From assembly GCA_015075635.1 (NCBI GenBank), contig JABTUA010000001.1:3162001-3226000 (forward strand): DNA of 64,000 nucleotides, given 5' to 3'. Positions 1-6,190 of this stretch are shown here, piece after piece; the stretch's first letter is position 1, and the number at the start of each line of letters is the position of its first letter. The stretch is from Polyangiaceae bacterium (GTDB taxonomy: Bacteria; Myxococcota_A; Polyangia; Polyangiales; Polyangiaceae). Below the pieces are notes generated by a model. It made no database searches, was not told the origin of the DNA, and saw only the letters and a list, made by a program, of their open reading frames with translations. Made by a program: the position numbers and the translations under genes.

Positions 1-125
1 TGCACTTGCTCGCCGCGGGCGATGCGCTGGAACACGTCGGCGATGGCGCCCAGGTGCCGAGGCGACCGGAAGCGCGGCGAGACCTCGGGCACGAAGTCCA
101 AGAGCGGGATGAAGGCCTCGGTCAC
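1..125 (-). CDS. Phage terminase large subunit, N-terminal fragment (runs off left edge)
   Basis: Forty-one codons are visible from a GTG at 125-123. The peptide begins VTEAFIPLLDFVPEVSPRF and continues with SPRHLGAIADVFQRIARGEQ. The '...PxVSPRxxxPxHLxxLxxxxxRxxRGE' layout is how many terminase large subunits begin, just before the Walker A ATPase domain, which would lie outside the window. The start GTG overlaps the stop of the upstream gene (GTGA), so the two are translationally coupled, as terminase small/large pairs usually are. Reading of the motif is from family knowledge; no catalytic residue is visible, so the call rests on the N-terminal pattern and the position after a small-terminase-like gene. 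Confidence 0.5.
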   Translation of the reverse strand, partial: MTEAFIPLLDFVPEVSPRFRSPRHLGAIADVFQRIARGEQV

Positions 126-679
126 GGCTTGGACTCCTCGGGCTTCGGTCGGAGCCAGCGGCGAACGTTGCGCCTGGTCGTCGACCGGGCCGCCGCCTCC
201 CGGCTCGCGAGCTCCCACGCGTCACGCTCGGCCTGGCGGGCGCTGGCGAGGAGCCCGGCGGCGATGCGGCTCAGCTCGGGGTTCGCGTCGGCTCGAGCTC
301 GAGCGGACAGGTAGCGCGCGTCGGCGCGAAGGTCGGCAGCGTCGACGATGAGCATGCACACGCCGGCCGACAGGTCTCCGCCGTGCAGCTCGGTCAGCTC
401 TCGGATGCGGTGCGCAGCGGCCCTCTTGGCCCACGTGCGGGCCGCGCGCCACTCGGGGGCGGCCTTGGCGTCGAGCCCAGCCAAAGCGCCGCCTGGGCCC
501 GCCTTGGCGCGCGCAAGCCGCCCCCAGCGGTTGCCGGGCACGAAGCGGCCCGCCGCGTCTCGGTCCTGTCGGGCGGGGTCGGAGCCCGTAGCGGGCGGGA
601 GCTCGTCGGCCGGCGTCGTTTCGAGCACGGTGAGCCTGCCGGCGGCAGCGGCGGCACCATGGGCGCTGCGCCAGGTCAC
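122..679 (-). CDS. Putative phage terminase small subunit
   Basis: 185 aa, start GTG at 679-677 preceded by GGGAGG six bases upstream, a strong ribosome binding site that decides the start. The protein has a charged 'QDRDAAGRFVPGNRWGR' segment near residue 50, then an Arg/Ala-rich, predicted all-helical region. 'GRFxPGN' openings followed by a helical body are common in DNA-recognition subunits of phage terminases. Its stop overlaps the start of the next gene, which looks like the large terminase. The function is inferred from that pairing and from size; no diagnostic domain is visible. It could also be a generic phage DNA-binding protein. Confidence 0.45.
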   Translation of the reverse strand: MTWRSAHGAAAAAGRLTVLETTPADELPPATGSDPARQDRDAAGRFVPGNRWGRLARAKAGPGGALAGLDAKAAPEWRAARTWAKRAAAHRIRELTELHGGDLSAGVCMLIVDAADLRADARYLSARARADANPELSRIAAGLLASARQAERDAWELASREAAARSTTRRNVRRWLRPKPEESKP

Positions 680-1043
680 GAGGCACCTCCCAGGGCGGGG
701 CGGGTCAAGTCCGCGAAGTGATCGACGGCGGGGGCGGTCGTGGGGCGATGGGTGAGACGAAAGGCGAGATCTGCGGCAATCTGGCTCGACCGCCCAATCC
801 TGGAAGTCCGATGCACCGCGATCGGCGCGCTGGCCACCTCGGCGTGCCGGCATCGAGCAGCGTCCGACACGAGCTCGACGGCGCCTCGCGCGCGCATGCA
901 CGCGCCTTGACCCGCGGGAGACCTGCCGGCGGCGCCCAGGGCGCGGCGGAGGCTCCCCAGGAACTTCCGGGGAATGATGCCCGGGAGGTTTCGGCGACCC
1001 TGTCGCGACACCCTCACCCATCTCGAACGTGTGCAGTGTGAAT

Positions 1044-1072
1044 GTGTCGCTACCCCATAGGTAGCGCGACAC
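1044..1072. repeat. Inverted repeat GTGTCGCTACC / GGTAGCG-CG-ACAC
   Basis: Left arm 1044-1054 and right arm 1060-1072 pair over 11 bases with a 2-base bulge (CG) and a 5-base loop (CCATA). The outer GTGTC/GACAC bases match the neighbouring palindromes at 1001-1010 and 1087-1110, suggesting that one protein recognises all of them. Confidence 0.6.
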
Positions 1073-1086
1073 ACACACACGCGGGG

Positions 1087-1110
1087 GTGTCGGACACCGT
1101 GTCGGACACC
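1087..1110. repeat. Two tandem 12-bp repeats GTGTCGGACACC
   Basis: Copies at 1087-1098 and 1099-1110 are identical and adjacent. Each contains GTGTC-G-GACAC, an odd-centred palindrome. They lie 11 bases from the stop of the ATPase gene, at the ATPase-side edge of the non-coding gap. Candidate operator or iteron pair; the binding protein is unknown. Confidence 0.65.
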
Positions 1111-1120
1111 AGCGACAGCC

Positions 1121-2392
1121 TCACGCATCGGAGCCTCCATCGACCCTCTCGAGTCGCTGCAATCGTCGCCCTCGTTCGCCCCGGCTCTCGACCAGTCGGA
1201 CGCCCTTGTGTCCGGCCGCGAGAGCTACCCGGGCGGCGCCCAGTCGTTCGGGCCCCCAGCCGTGTCCGGCGGCCTTGAGCTCGGCCCGGAGCGCCAGCTC
1301 GCCCAACCCCTCGGGGTGGCGCACGAGCACGGCGGCGAGCGTCTCGGCGTCCCTGAGCACGTCAGCCCGGACCGCGGCGCGGCGCTGCTCTCGGCGGTCG
1401 TTTGCCGTCGCCGGATCGGCGTCCGGGTCGCTGCACTCCTTCACGGTGTGTCGGTCGCGGTCGAGCCTGAGCCAGAATTCGCCCCGGTCGGCCCGGCGGT
1501 TCTTGGCCACTCGCACGTGAATCACCTCGGGCTCGTCCTTCGGGGTTCGGAGCATCAGGAGCGTCTGCGCCCCGAATTCGATGGCCCTCGACTCGGCGCC
1601 GGCGGCCAGGTCGTTCGTGGTGTCGGCGGCGTCCTCGCTCCGGTAGCTCCCGCGGTTTGCCTCGCTGGTCGCGACCACGAGTAGCCTGTGGTGGGAAACG
1701 GCCCAGCGAATCGCGCGCACGTTGCCCTCGACCATCTCGCGCGGCGTCTTGGCCGTGACGGCCGCCGACGACATTGCGGCCTGCATCGAGTCGACCATCA
1801 ACATGCCTCGCCGCCGCTCCTCCTCGCACCAGCGCGCCAGGTCCGATGCGGCCGACTCGATCGTGTGGGTGGCGTCGTAGAAGCGCACGCGGAGCCCGGA
1901 CAAGGCGGCCTCGACGTCCTCGAGCACTTCGGGATCTCGGAGCTCGAGCTGGGCGACCGTGAACCCTGCGATCTGGGCAAGCCTGACCGTGAGGTCCTCG
2001 GGCTCTTCGTCGACGGCGAGAATGCCGACGCAGAGACCCGAGTCCGCGGCGCTCCGCGCCAACGTGTCGGCGGCGATGGTCCCGACCGCCGTCTTGCCCG
2101 CGCTGGGAGCGCCCACGATGACGACACGCCACGGGACCGGCAGCCCGCCCCGGCACAGCGCATCGAGCGGCGCTATCCCGGTGGGCACGCGGAGCAAGGG
2201 GCCTTCGGTGCGCCAGGTCGCGACGATGCTCGAGGGCGTCAGCGGTGGTCGCACGGGTCGCGGCGCCTGCTCGCTCTCGGGCGGCGGTGCGTCGGGGGCG
2301 TCCGCGTCGGTCGGGTTCCAGTCGTCGTCCATCGGCGGGGGAGCCTCCGCTCCGTTGCTGCGCTGCTCGCGCGGGAATTGCACGACGCCCAT
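1121..2392 (-). CDS. RecA/DnaB-fold ATPase, putative replicative helicase of the element
   Basis: 423 aa from ATG at 2392-2390, which shares one base with the upstream stop (TGATG). A disordered, acidic/Pro-rich N-terminus (about residues 10-55) precedes a RecA-type core: Walker A GAPSAGKT at 94-101, an acidic 'AVDEEPEDL' strand, Walker B-like 'GMLMVDSMQAAM', and a later 'VATSEANRGSYR' sensor-like strand. The C-terminal 90 residues look like a winged-helix tail. Similar DnaB/RepA-type ATPases sit beside primases in phage replication modules, as here. It could instead be a RecA/Sak4-like recombinase; the adjacent primase favours helicase. Confidence 0.65.
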   Translation of the reverse strand: MGVVQFPREQRSNGAEAPPPMDDDWNPTDADAPDAPPPESEQAPRPVRPPLTPSSIVATWRTEGPLLRVPTGIAPLDALCRGGLPVPWRVVIVGAPSAGKTAVGTIAADTLARSAADSGLCVGILAVDEEPEDLTVRLAQIAGFTVAQLELRDPEVLEDVEAALSGLRVRFYDATHTIESAASDLARWCEEERRRGMLMVDSMQAAMSSAAVTAKTPREMVEGNVRAIRWAVSHHRLLVVATSEANRGSYRSEDAADTTNDLAAGAESRAIEFGAQTLLMLRTPKDEPEVIHVRVAKNRRADRGEFWLRLDRDRHTVKECSDPDADPATANDRREQRRAAVRADVLRDAETLAAVLVRHPEGLGELALRAELKAAGHGWGPERLGAARVALAAGHKGVRLVESRGERGRRLQRLERVDGGSDA

Positions 2393-3363
2393 CAGGCGGC
2401 CCTCCGGTTCGCGACGCCGGCACGCTCTCGCGCCGTTGCAAGCTCGGTCGCGCTGAATTCGGCGAGCCACCGCTTCGGCGTCATGTCGGCGCAGTGCCCG
2501 TGCAGGCAGTGCACGTGACCGATCTCGTCGCCGGGGCGGTCCGGCAGGTAGAGCAGCGTCGAGCCGTCACCCGTCGAGCCCGTGGTGTGCTCGCGCTCGC
2601 GCGGACAACGCACGACGTACACGCCGCTGGACCGGTCGTCGATCACGTCGTTGCGCAAGCGGAGCGCCCAGTAGAGCACCCCGAACCCGTCGCACGCGCT
2701 CGTGCTCTCGATGTTGCGCACCCGAGGCTCGCGGAACGCTTTCGACGCGCGTCGGGCCGTGTCCACGTCGTCGTGTGTCGCGCGGATCTCGAGCGCTCCG
2801 ATCGCCTGGGAGTCTCCCCAGGTCGGGAGATTCTCCGGCAGGCCGCCGGGCTCGCGCGTCGCGCACGGCAGGCGGTAGAGCCGCTGCCAGTCCGAGCAGC
2901 CCGGATCGGCGACGAGCCCGAAACGGCGCTCGAGGTACGCGACGGCGACGGCGATCTGCTGGCGCCAGGCGCGCGCGTCGTCGTGTGTGCGGATGACCGT
3001 GGGCTCGGCCTGGATGTACACCAGACGCGCCCCCCCGCGGGTCTCGTAGTAGTAGGGCGACGGGTGCTCGGTCGCGAGAGCCTGGACACGCTCGCGCGTC
3101 TCACGGCGCCACTCGGGCGTGGCCTGGTGGTCGGGCCCGTCGAGGTCGAACAGGACCGCCGTCATCTCGACAGCGACACCGCGATCGAGTGCATCGCGGG
3201 TGAGCCGCCTACCATTCGGCGTCCGGTACGCGGTCAAGTGCGCATCGGTGGAGTAAGGGCGCTCCAGCGCTGTGCCGAGTTCGAGCACGTAGGCACGCTC
3301 GCCATCGTCATGCGCCGGCCAGCCGCGGACGTAGCGATCGCGCAGCACCGTGATCTCGGTCAT
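2392..3363 (-). CDS. Primase-polymerase-like protein with C-terminal zinc-binding segment
   Basis: 323 aa from ATG at 3363-3361, overlapping the upstream stop by four bases (ATGA). The N-terminal two thirds carry 'AVLFDLDG' (DxD-like metal site), 'YYYETRGGARLVYI' and 'SDWQRLYRLPCATRE', consistent with an archaeo-eukaryotic primase (PrimPol) catalytic fold seen in phage and plasmid primases. The C-terminus has 'CPREREHTTGS' and 'VHCLHGHC', a Cys/His cluster likely to bind zinc, as in phage replication proteins that detect primer sites. It lies directly upstream of the RecA-fold ATPase, forming a primase-helicase pair. The zinc site is visible; the PrimPol fold is an inference. Confidence 0.6.
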   Translation of the reverse strand: MTEITVLRDRYVRGWPAHDDGERAYVLELGTALERPYSTDAHLTAYRTPNGRRLTRDALDRGVAVEMTAVLFDLDGPDHQATPEWRRETRERVQALATEHPSPYYYETRGGARLVYIQAEPTVIRTHDDARAWRQQIAVAVAYLERRFGLVADPGCSDWQRLYRLPCATREPGGLPENLPTWGDSQAIGALEIRATHDDVDTARRASKAFREPRVRNIESTSACDGFGVLYWALRLRNDVIDDRSSGVYVVRCPREREHTTGSTGDGSTLLYLPDRPGDEIGHVHCLHGHCADMTPKRWLAEFSATELATARERAGVANRRAA

Positions 3364-3878
3364 GCCGCCACCTCCGGACAAGCGATGCAGCACACCCCGA
3401 GCTCGCTCGCGCCGAAGTTCGCCGCAACGAAGGCGTCGAGCTCGTCACCCGTCCACGATGCGGGCGCGCCGACCGAGCGCAACACCTCGTGTGTGATCCA
3501 CTTCACTTCGGCGCGTGGCAGCCGGCCGAGCACGAGCTTGCGCGCGGTCGAGAGCGGAGCGGTCCGCACGTCGAGGCCCACGTGGGCGAGGCGGTCCCGT
3601 ACGACTCCGCCGAGCTCACAGAGCCCCGAGAGACCGTGGACGCGGCCGCTCAAAGGGTAGCCCTCGATCCAGACCGACGTGGCATGCACGCGGTCACAGA
3701 ATCGGAGCACGCCGTCAGCAAGCCGCGCGCGCCTCGCGATCTGTTCTGCTTCGGTCGCGCCTCGGCGCATGGGCTCGCTGAGCCGCGCCGTCACGATGCG
3801 AGGCCACGCCAGATCCCAAGCCGGCGGCAGGGCGACGAGCCCGAGGCCGCGACTAGACAGATCAACTCCAACAAGCAT
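3360..3878 (-). CDS. RuvC-like Holliday junction resolvase / RNase H-fold endonuclease
   Basis: 172 aa. It opens with 'MLVGVDLSSRGLGLVAL', the first strand of an RNase H fold with the catalytic Asp, then has 'VWIEGYPLSG' (second acidic residue) and 'TGDELDAFVAANFG' (the C-terminal D..D pair), matching the acidic layout of RuvC-type resolvases. The length is close to RuvC (about 170 aa). The start codon shares a base with the upstream stop (TGATG) and the stop overlaps the primase start (ATGA). In a phage module it would resolve branched DNA before packaging. Confidence 0.65.
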   Translation of the reverse strand: MLVGVDLSSRGLGLVALPPAWDLAWPRIVTARLSEPMRRGATEAEQIARRARLADGVLRFCDRVHATSVWIEGYPLSGRVHGLSGLCELGGVVRDRLAHVGLDVRTAPLSTARKLVLGRLPRAEVKWITHEVLRSVGAPASWTGDELDAFVAANFGASELGVCCIACPEVAA

Positions 3879-4243
3879 CAGAAAATTGCCTCCAGCTCGC
3901 GGAGCTCTGCTTCTTCTGCTGCGGTCCGCTCCGGTTCCGCCGCAGAGCGCGGCACGTGCGGGAGCGAGGTCTGGCGGCGTGGCGACTGAGGTCTACCGGC
4001 CGGCGCCGGCGTCCCGACCTTGCGCGCGATTTTGCCGAGCGCGTCGATCACTGCGCCGAGCTGGTCATCGCGCAGCGTGACGCACTGCTTGCCTGGCTTG
4101 AGCTCGTCGGTCTCTTCGTCGAGGTAGTACCGGTGGAGCTGTGTGAACGGCGCGCTGCCGCGGAACGTGCGGCGCAGCACGCGCAGCTCGCCGCCATCCG
4201 GCCGCGGGATCGCCGCGACGATGTGCTCCATGTCGCCGCTCAT
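3878..4243 (-). CDS. PC4/p15-like single-stranded DNA-binding protein
   Basis: 121 aa from the ATG at 4243, coupled by ATGA to the upstream stop. Residues about 10-70 run 'GGELRVLRRTFRG', 'FTQLHRYYLDEETDELKPGK' and 'VTLRDDQLGAVIDALGKI'. This is the beta-sheet plus helix pattern of the PC4/p15 coactivator family, including the 'ELKPxKxxVTLRxxQLxxLIxAL' signature of bacterial and phage members. The tail is charged and disordered. PC4-type proteins bind ssDNA as dimers, so in this module it probably does the job of an SSB, since no OB-fold SSB is present. Family membership is by motif only. Confidence 0.55.
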   Translation of the reverse strand: MSGDMEHIVAAIPRPDGGELRVLRRTFRGSAPFTQLHRYYLDEETDELKPGKQCVTLRDDQLGAVIDALGKIARKVGTPAPAGRPQSPRRQTSLPHVPRSAAEPERTAAEEAELRELEAIF

Positions 4244-4605
4244 GCTGCCCTCCGCTGCCGCTGCCAGCATCGCAAGTGAAAGACGCCGTGGCCGCGCACC
4301 CATTGGCATCGCGCGCCTTCGTCGACGTCGTCACCGCACGCCTTGCAGCTCTGCGTGAGCTTCGACGTGATGCGCAGTGAGTCCGCGAATTGGGCTGCGG
4401 CGTCCTGTCCCGCGCTAGCGCGTAGACTCGCGAGCTCGACGCGCACGGCGCGGAGCTCGTCGGCCACACCGGCCTCGTGGATCTCGAGCCCGCGATCGAC
4501 GATCAGCCGGGCGAGCAGCACCGCAGTCGTGCGCGCCTCTTCGGTCGGCGTGTTCCGGTGCGTGGCCCGCGCCAGGAGCGCAGCGGCCTTGTTGAGCAGG
4601 CTCAC
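4240..4605 (-). CDS. DUF2786-like small protein with C-terminal zinc finger
   Basis: 121 aa, GTG start at 4605 overlapping the upstream stop (GTGA). The N-terminal 'KAAALLARATHRNTPTEEA' followed by a helix resembles DUF2786, a helical domain common in phage-like regions. The C-terminus has 'CKACGDDVDEGARCQWVRG' and a final HLRCW, four cysteines plus histidines consistent with a zinc knuckle. The role is unknown; the position inside the replication operon suggests a nucleic-acid-binding accessory. Confidence 0.5.
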   Translation of the reverse strand: MSLLNKAAALLARATHRNTPTEEARTTAVLLARLIVDRGLEIHEAGVADELRAVRVELASLRASAGQDAAAQFADSLRITSKLTQSCKACGDDVDEGARCQWVRGHGVFHLRCWQRQRRAA

Positions 4606-4910
4606 CTGGAACCTCCAACGGCTCGGAGGCCTGCGCGACGTCGGAGCGCTGCGGCTCCGCTCTCTTCACGCGGCTCGTCTTGTTCAGCGCGGAGCGCGCG
4701 AAGCGCCACGGTCAGCTCGACCACCACCAGCTTTCCGATTCGGCGGTGTGCGACTCGTTCAGCGGCAACCCACTCGCGAAAGCGCCGGCCCGGGATTCCG
4801 AGCACGGCCTCACTCGTCAACTGCGAGACCGTCGCGGGCATGAGCGCGGGGCCGTCCTTGAGCACGCGCCGGCGGGCCTTGTCGTTCGTCTCTTCGTGAG
4901 CTACTTTCAT
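4602..4910 (-). CDS. Small helix-turn-helix-like DNA-binding protein
   Basis: 102 aa if translation starts at the ATG at 4910 (MKVAHEETND); an upstream ATG at 4991 would overlap the previous gene. The middle reads 'TSEAVLGIPGRRFREWVAAE' followed by 'RIGKLVVVELTVALRAL', the layout of MerR/excisionase-type winged HTH domains ('...ipgrtfrrwv...g...'). The C-terminus is Arg-rich. It may be an excisionase or element regulator. The stop overlaps the next start by GTGA. The call rests on pattern only. Confidence 0.4.
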   Translation of the reverse strand: MKVAHEETNDKARRRVLKDGPALMPATVSQLTSEAVLGIPGRRFREWVAAERVAHRRIGKLVVVELTVALRALRAEQDEPREESGAAALRRRAGLRAVGGSR

Positions 4911-4971
4911 CTGGTCTCGTCGGTCTGCAAACGCCGCGCTCCCCGCAAAGGCCGCGGCGTTTGCGCTTTTG

Positions 4972-5193
4972 TCAGGCCGCTTCGATCCCAAGGCTCCGCT
5001 CGGCCAGAGCGATCGTCCCCGGCAGCACGGGCTGGTCAGCCACGATCGCGATCGTGGCCTGCCGGCTCAGCTTCAGGCGCTGGGCGGCGCCGCGCGCCCC
5101 GAGCTCGTCGACCAATCGCGCGACCCGAACCCGGAGAACCTCCGGCGCGCGAGTCCCGCGTTGCACACGCTGTCGTTGTTCGTTGTGAGCCAT
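4972..5193 (-). CDS. Small putative DNA-binding regulator of the element
   Basis: 73 aa from the ATG at 5193 (MAHNEQRQRV). 'VARLVDELGARGAAQRLKLS' followed by 'RQATIAIVADQPVLPG' reads like a compact helix-turn-helix. Upstream are two inverted repeats (5230-5248 and 5259-5279) that could be its operator. No family is recognised. An upstream in-frame ATG at 5229 would place the first inverted repeat at the start codon, so the shorter start is preferred. Confidence 0.4.
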   Translation of the reverse strand: MAHNEQRQRVQRGTRAPEVLRVRVARLVDELGARGAAQRLKLSRQATIAIVADQPVLPGTIALAERSLGIEAA

Positions 5194-5229
5194 GAGCCCA
5201 GCGTGATGCCTGGACACACGTTCGCGCAA

Positions 5230-5248
5230 TGCGAGATCAGCTCTCGCA
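5230..5248. promoter_or_regulatory. Inverted repeat TGCGAGA-n5-TCTCGCA, candidate operator
   Basis: Perfect 7-bp arms at 5230-5236 and 5242-5248 around TCAGC, in the 80-bp space between the 199-aa gene and the start of the small regulator. The size and symmetry fit a dimeric repressor site. No T-run follows, so a terminator is less likely. Confidence 0.45.
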
Positions 5249-5258
5249 ACGACTCTGT

Positions 5259-5279
5259 GTGTAGACGCGCGAGCTACAC
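5259..5279. promoter_or_regulatory. Inverted repeat GTGTAG-n9-CTACAC, second candidate operator
   Basis: Six-base perfect arms at 5259-5264 and 5274-5279, the right arm overlapping the stop codon of the 199-aa gene. It lies 10 bp from the first inverted repeat, so both may belong to one control region. Confidence 0.35.
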
Positions 5280-5873
5280 TCGGGACGCGCTCTTGCTACG
5301 CCACTTCTGCCAGTCGACGCGCAGCGAAACAGCCTTCACGCGCCCGAGACCGGCGGCGTGCACAAGCCTGGCGAGCGCATCCCACATCTTCGGCATGGTG
5401 CTCTTGGCGCGAACGCGGCGCCCACGCATCCATGCCTCGACGGCGGGTCCAATCTCGGCGCGAGGCTCGATGCCCGCCATCTGGGAAACGATGTGCTGGA
5501 CGTCGGCCTCGACGTTTCGCCAGCGGGGGTCGGCGTCGCGCAGCTCGAGGGCCTGACTCTGCTCTGCGGCCGCGTGGGCCACCGCTTCGATCAGGACCAT
5601 CCGGCGCACCCTGTCCGCGTCCCAGCCGTAGAACGCGCCCCAGGCACGCTCGACGCAGGCCTTGACCTCTGCCCGCTGGGCGTCGCCAAGGCGCCGGCTC
5701 CGGAGCTGGTCCGCCTTGACCGAAAGCAGCACCGCGAGCGCGTCGGCGCGGTCAGCGAGGGCGTTCCGCGGCGGCGGCGGCGCGGCGGGCTTCGGCGGCG
5801 GAAGGCCAGCCTGCTTCAGAGCCGCTCGAACCAGCGCCTCGCCCGGTGCCCGCGGTTTCTTGGGCTTGGCCAT
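5274..5873 (-). CDS. Hypothetical protein of the element, 199 aa
   Basis: It has a basic, Pro/Ala-rich N-terminus (MAKPKKPRAPGEALVRAA, then a PPPKPAAPPPP stretch) and a mostly helical body with 'RAWGAFYGWDADRVRRMVLI' and a basic C-terminus 'DWQKWRSKSASRV'. No catalytic motif or known domain is recognised. It is the second gene from the attachment site; such end genes in integrated elements are often early or regulatory genes. Codon use matches its neighbours. Confidence 0.5.
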   Translation of the reverse strand: MAKPKKPRAPGEALVRAALKQAGLPPPKPAAPPPPRNALADRADALAVLLSVKADQLRSRRLGDAQRAEVKACVERAWGAFYGWDADRVRRMVLIEAVAHAAAEQSQALELRDADPRWRNVEADVQHIVSQMAGIEPRAEIGPAVEAWMRGRRVRAKSTMPKMWDALARLVHAAGLGRVKAVSLRVDWQKWRSKSASRV

Positions 5874-5882
5874 GGCCCCAGC

Positions 5883-6062
5883 CTACTTCCCGCGCCTTGT
5901 GCGCTCCACTCCCAGATCGACGACGCTGGCCCGGTGCTGCAGCGCCTCGAGCTGGGCCCCGAGCTTGGTCACCAGGGTCCACTGGCGCGCCTTCGTGGCG
6001 AGCCCGATCGCCTGGATCAAGTCGTCTTCGGACAGCTCCGGATCGCCCCCGGATGGCCCCAC
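5883..6062 (-). CDS. Short hypothetical protein next to the attachment site
   Basis: 59 aa if started at the GTG at 6062, with GGAG four bases upstream. The open frame itself extends to an ATG at 6191, but that part is the antisense of the tRNA-Pro fragment and the flank, so it is not counted. 'SEDDLIQAIGLATKARQWTL' followed by 'VTKLGAQLEALQHRASVVDL' reads like a tidy amphipathic helical pair, supporting a real small protein. Function unknown. Confidence 0.4.
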   Translation of the reverse strand: MGPSGGDPELSEDDLIQAIGLATKARQWTLVTKLGAQLEALQHRASVVDLGVERTRRGK

Positions 6063-6145
6063 GGCGCTCCGAAGCCGTGCGGTCTCGTGCGATCTCGGAT
6101 CGCCGATCTCCCGATGCTCGGGCGTGGCTGCGTTTTCGGACTCGC

Positions 6146-6190
6146 CTGGGGGTCTGGGGGTCCCGGGTTCAAATCCCGGCGCCCCGACCA
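6146..6190 (+). other. 3' half of tRNA-Pro(GGG), attachment site (attR-like) of the integrated element
   Basis: The bases fit a tRNA exactly from the anticodon loop onward: loop CTGGGGG (6146-6152, anticodon GGG), 3' anticodon stem TCTGG (6153-6157), variable loop GGGTC, T arm CCGGG-TTCAAAT-CCCGG (6163-6179), acceptor strand CGCCCCG (6180-6186), A and CCA (6188-6190). Upstream bases do not pair with the anticodon stem or acceptor and contain no D arm, so the 5' half is missing. A tail starting at the anticodon loop is what a tyrosine integrase leaves at the far end of an element inserted into a tRNA gene. The element therefore lies to the left. Confidence 0.85.

Larger units (their letters stand above)
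680..1120. other. 441-bp non-coding gap in the element, rich in GTGTC/GACAC palindromes
   Basis: No convincing gene lies between the terminase pair and the ATPase gene; open frames here have no start signals or recognisable composition. The right third holds a perfect 10-bp palindrome at 1001-1010 (TGTCGCGACA), a hairpin at 1044-1072 and two abutting 12-bp repeats at 1087-1110, all built on GTGTC/GACAC, plus an (AC)n run at 1069-1080. This is the only large gap in an otherwise gapless gene array, so a promoter/operator, an origin or a packaging site is plausible. Confidence 0.6.

Noticed and set aside
1069..1080. (AC)n run as a functional microsatellite
   Set aside because: Only about six dinucleotides, partly formed by the arm of an inverted repeat; no further support.
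6110..6190. A complete tRNA gene ending at 6190
   Set aside because: Only the part from the anticodon loop onward fits; no D arm, no 5' acceptor strand and no pairing 5' anticodon stem.
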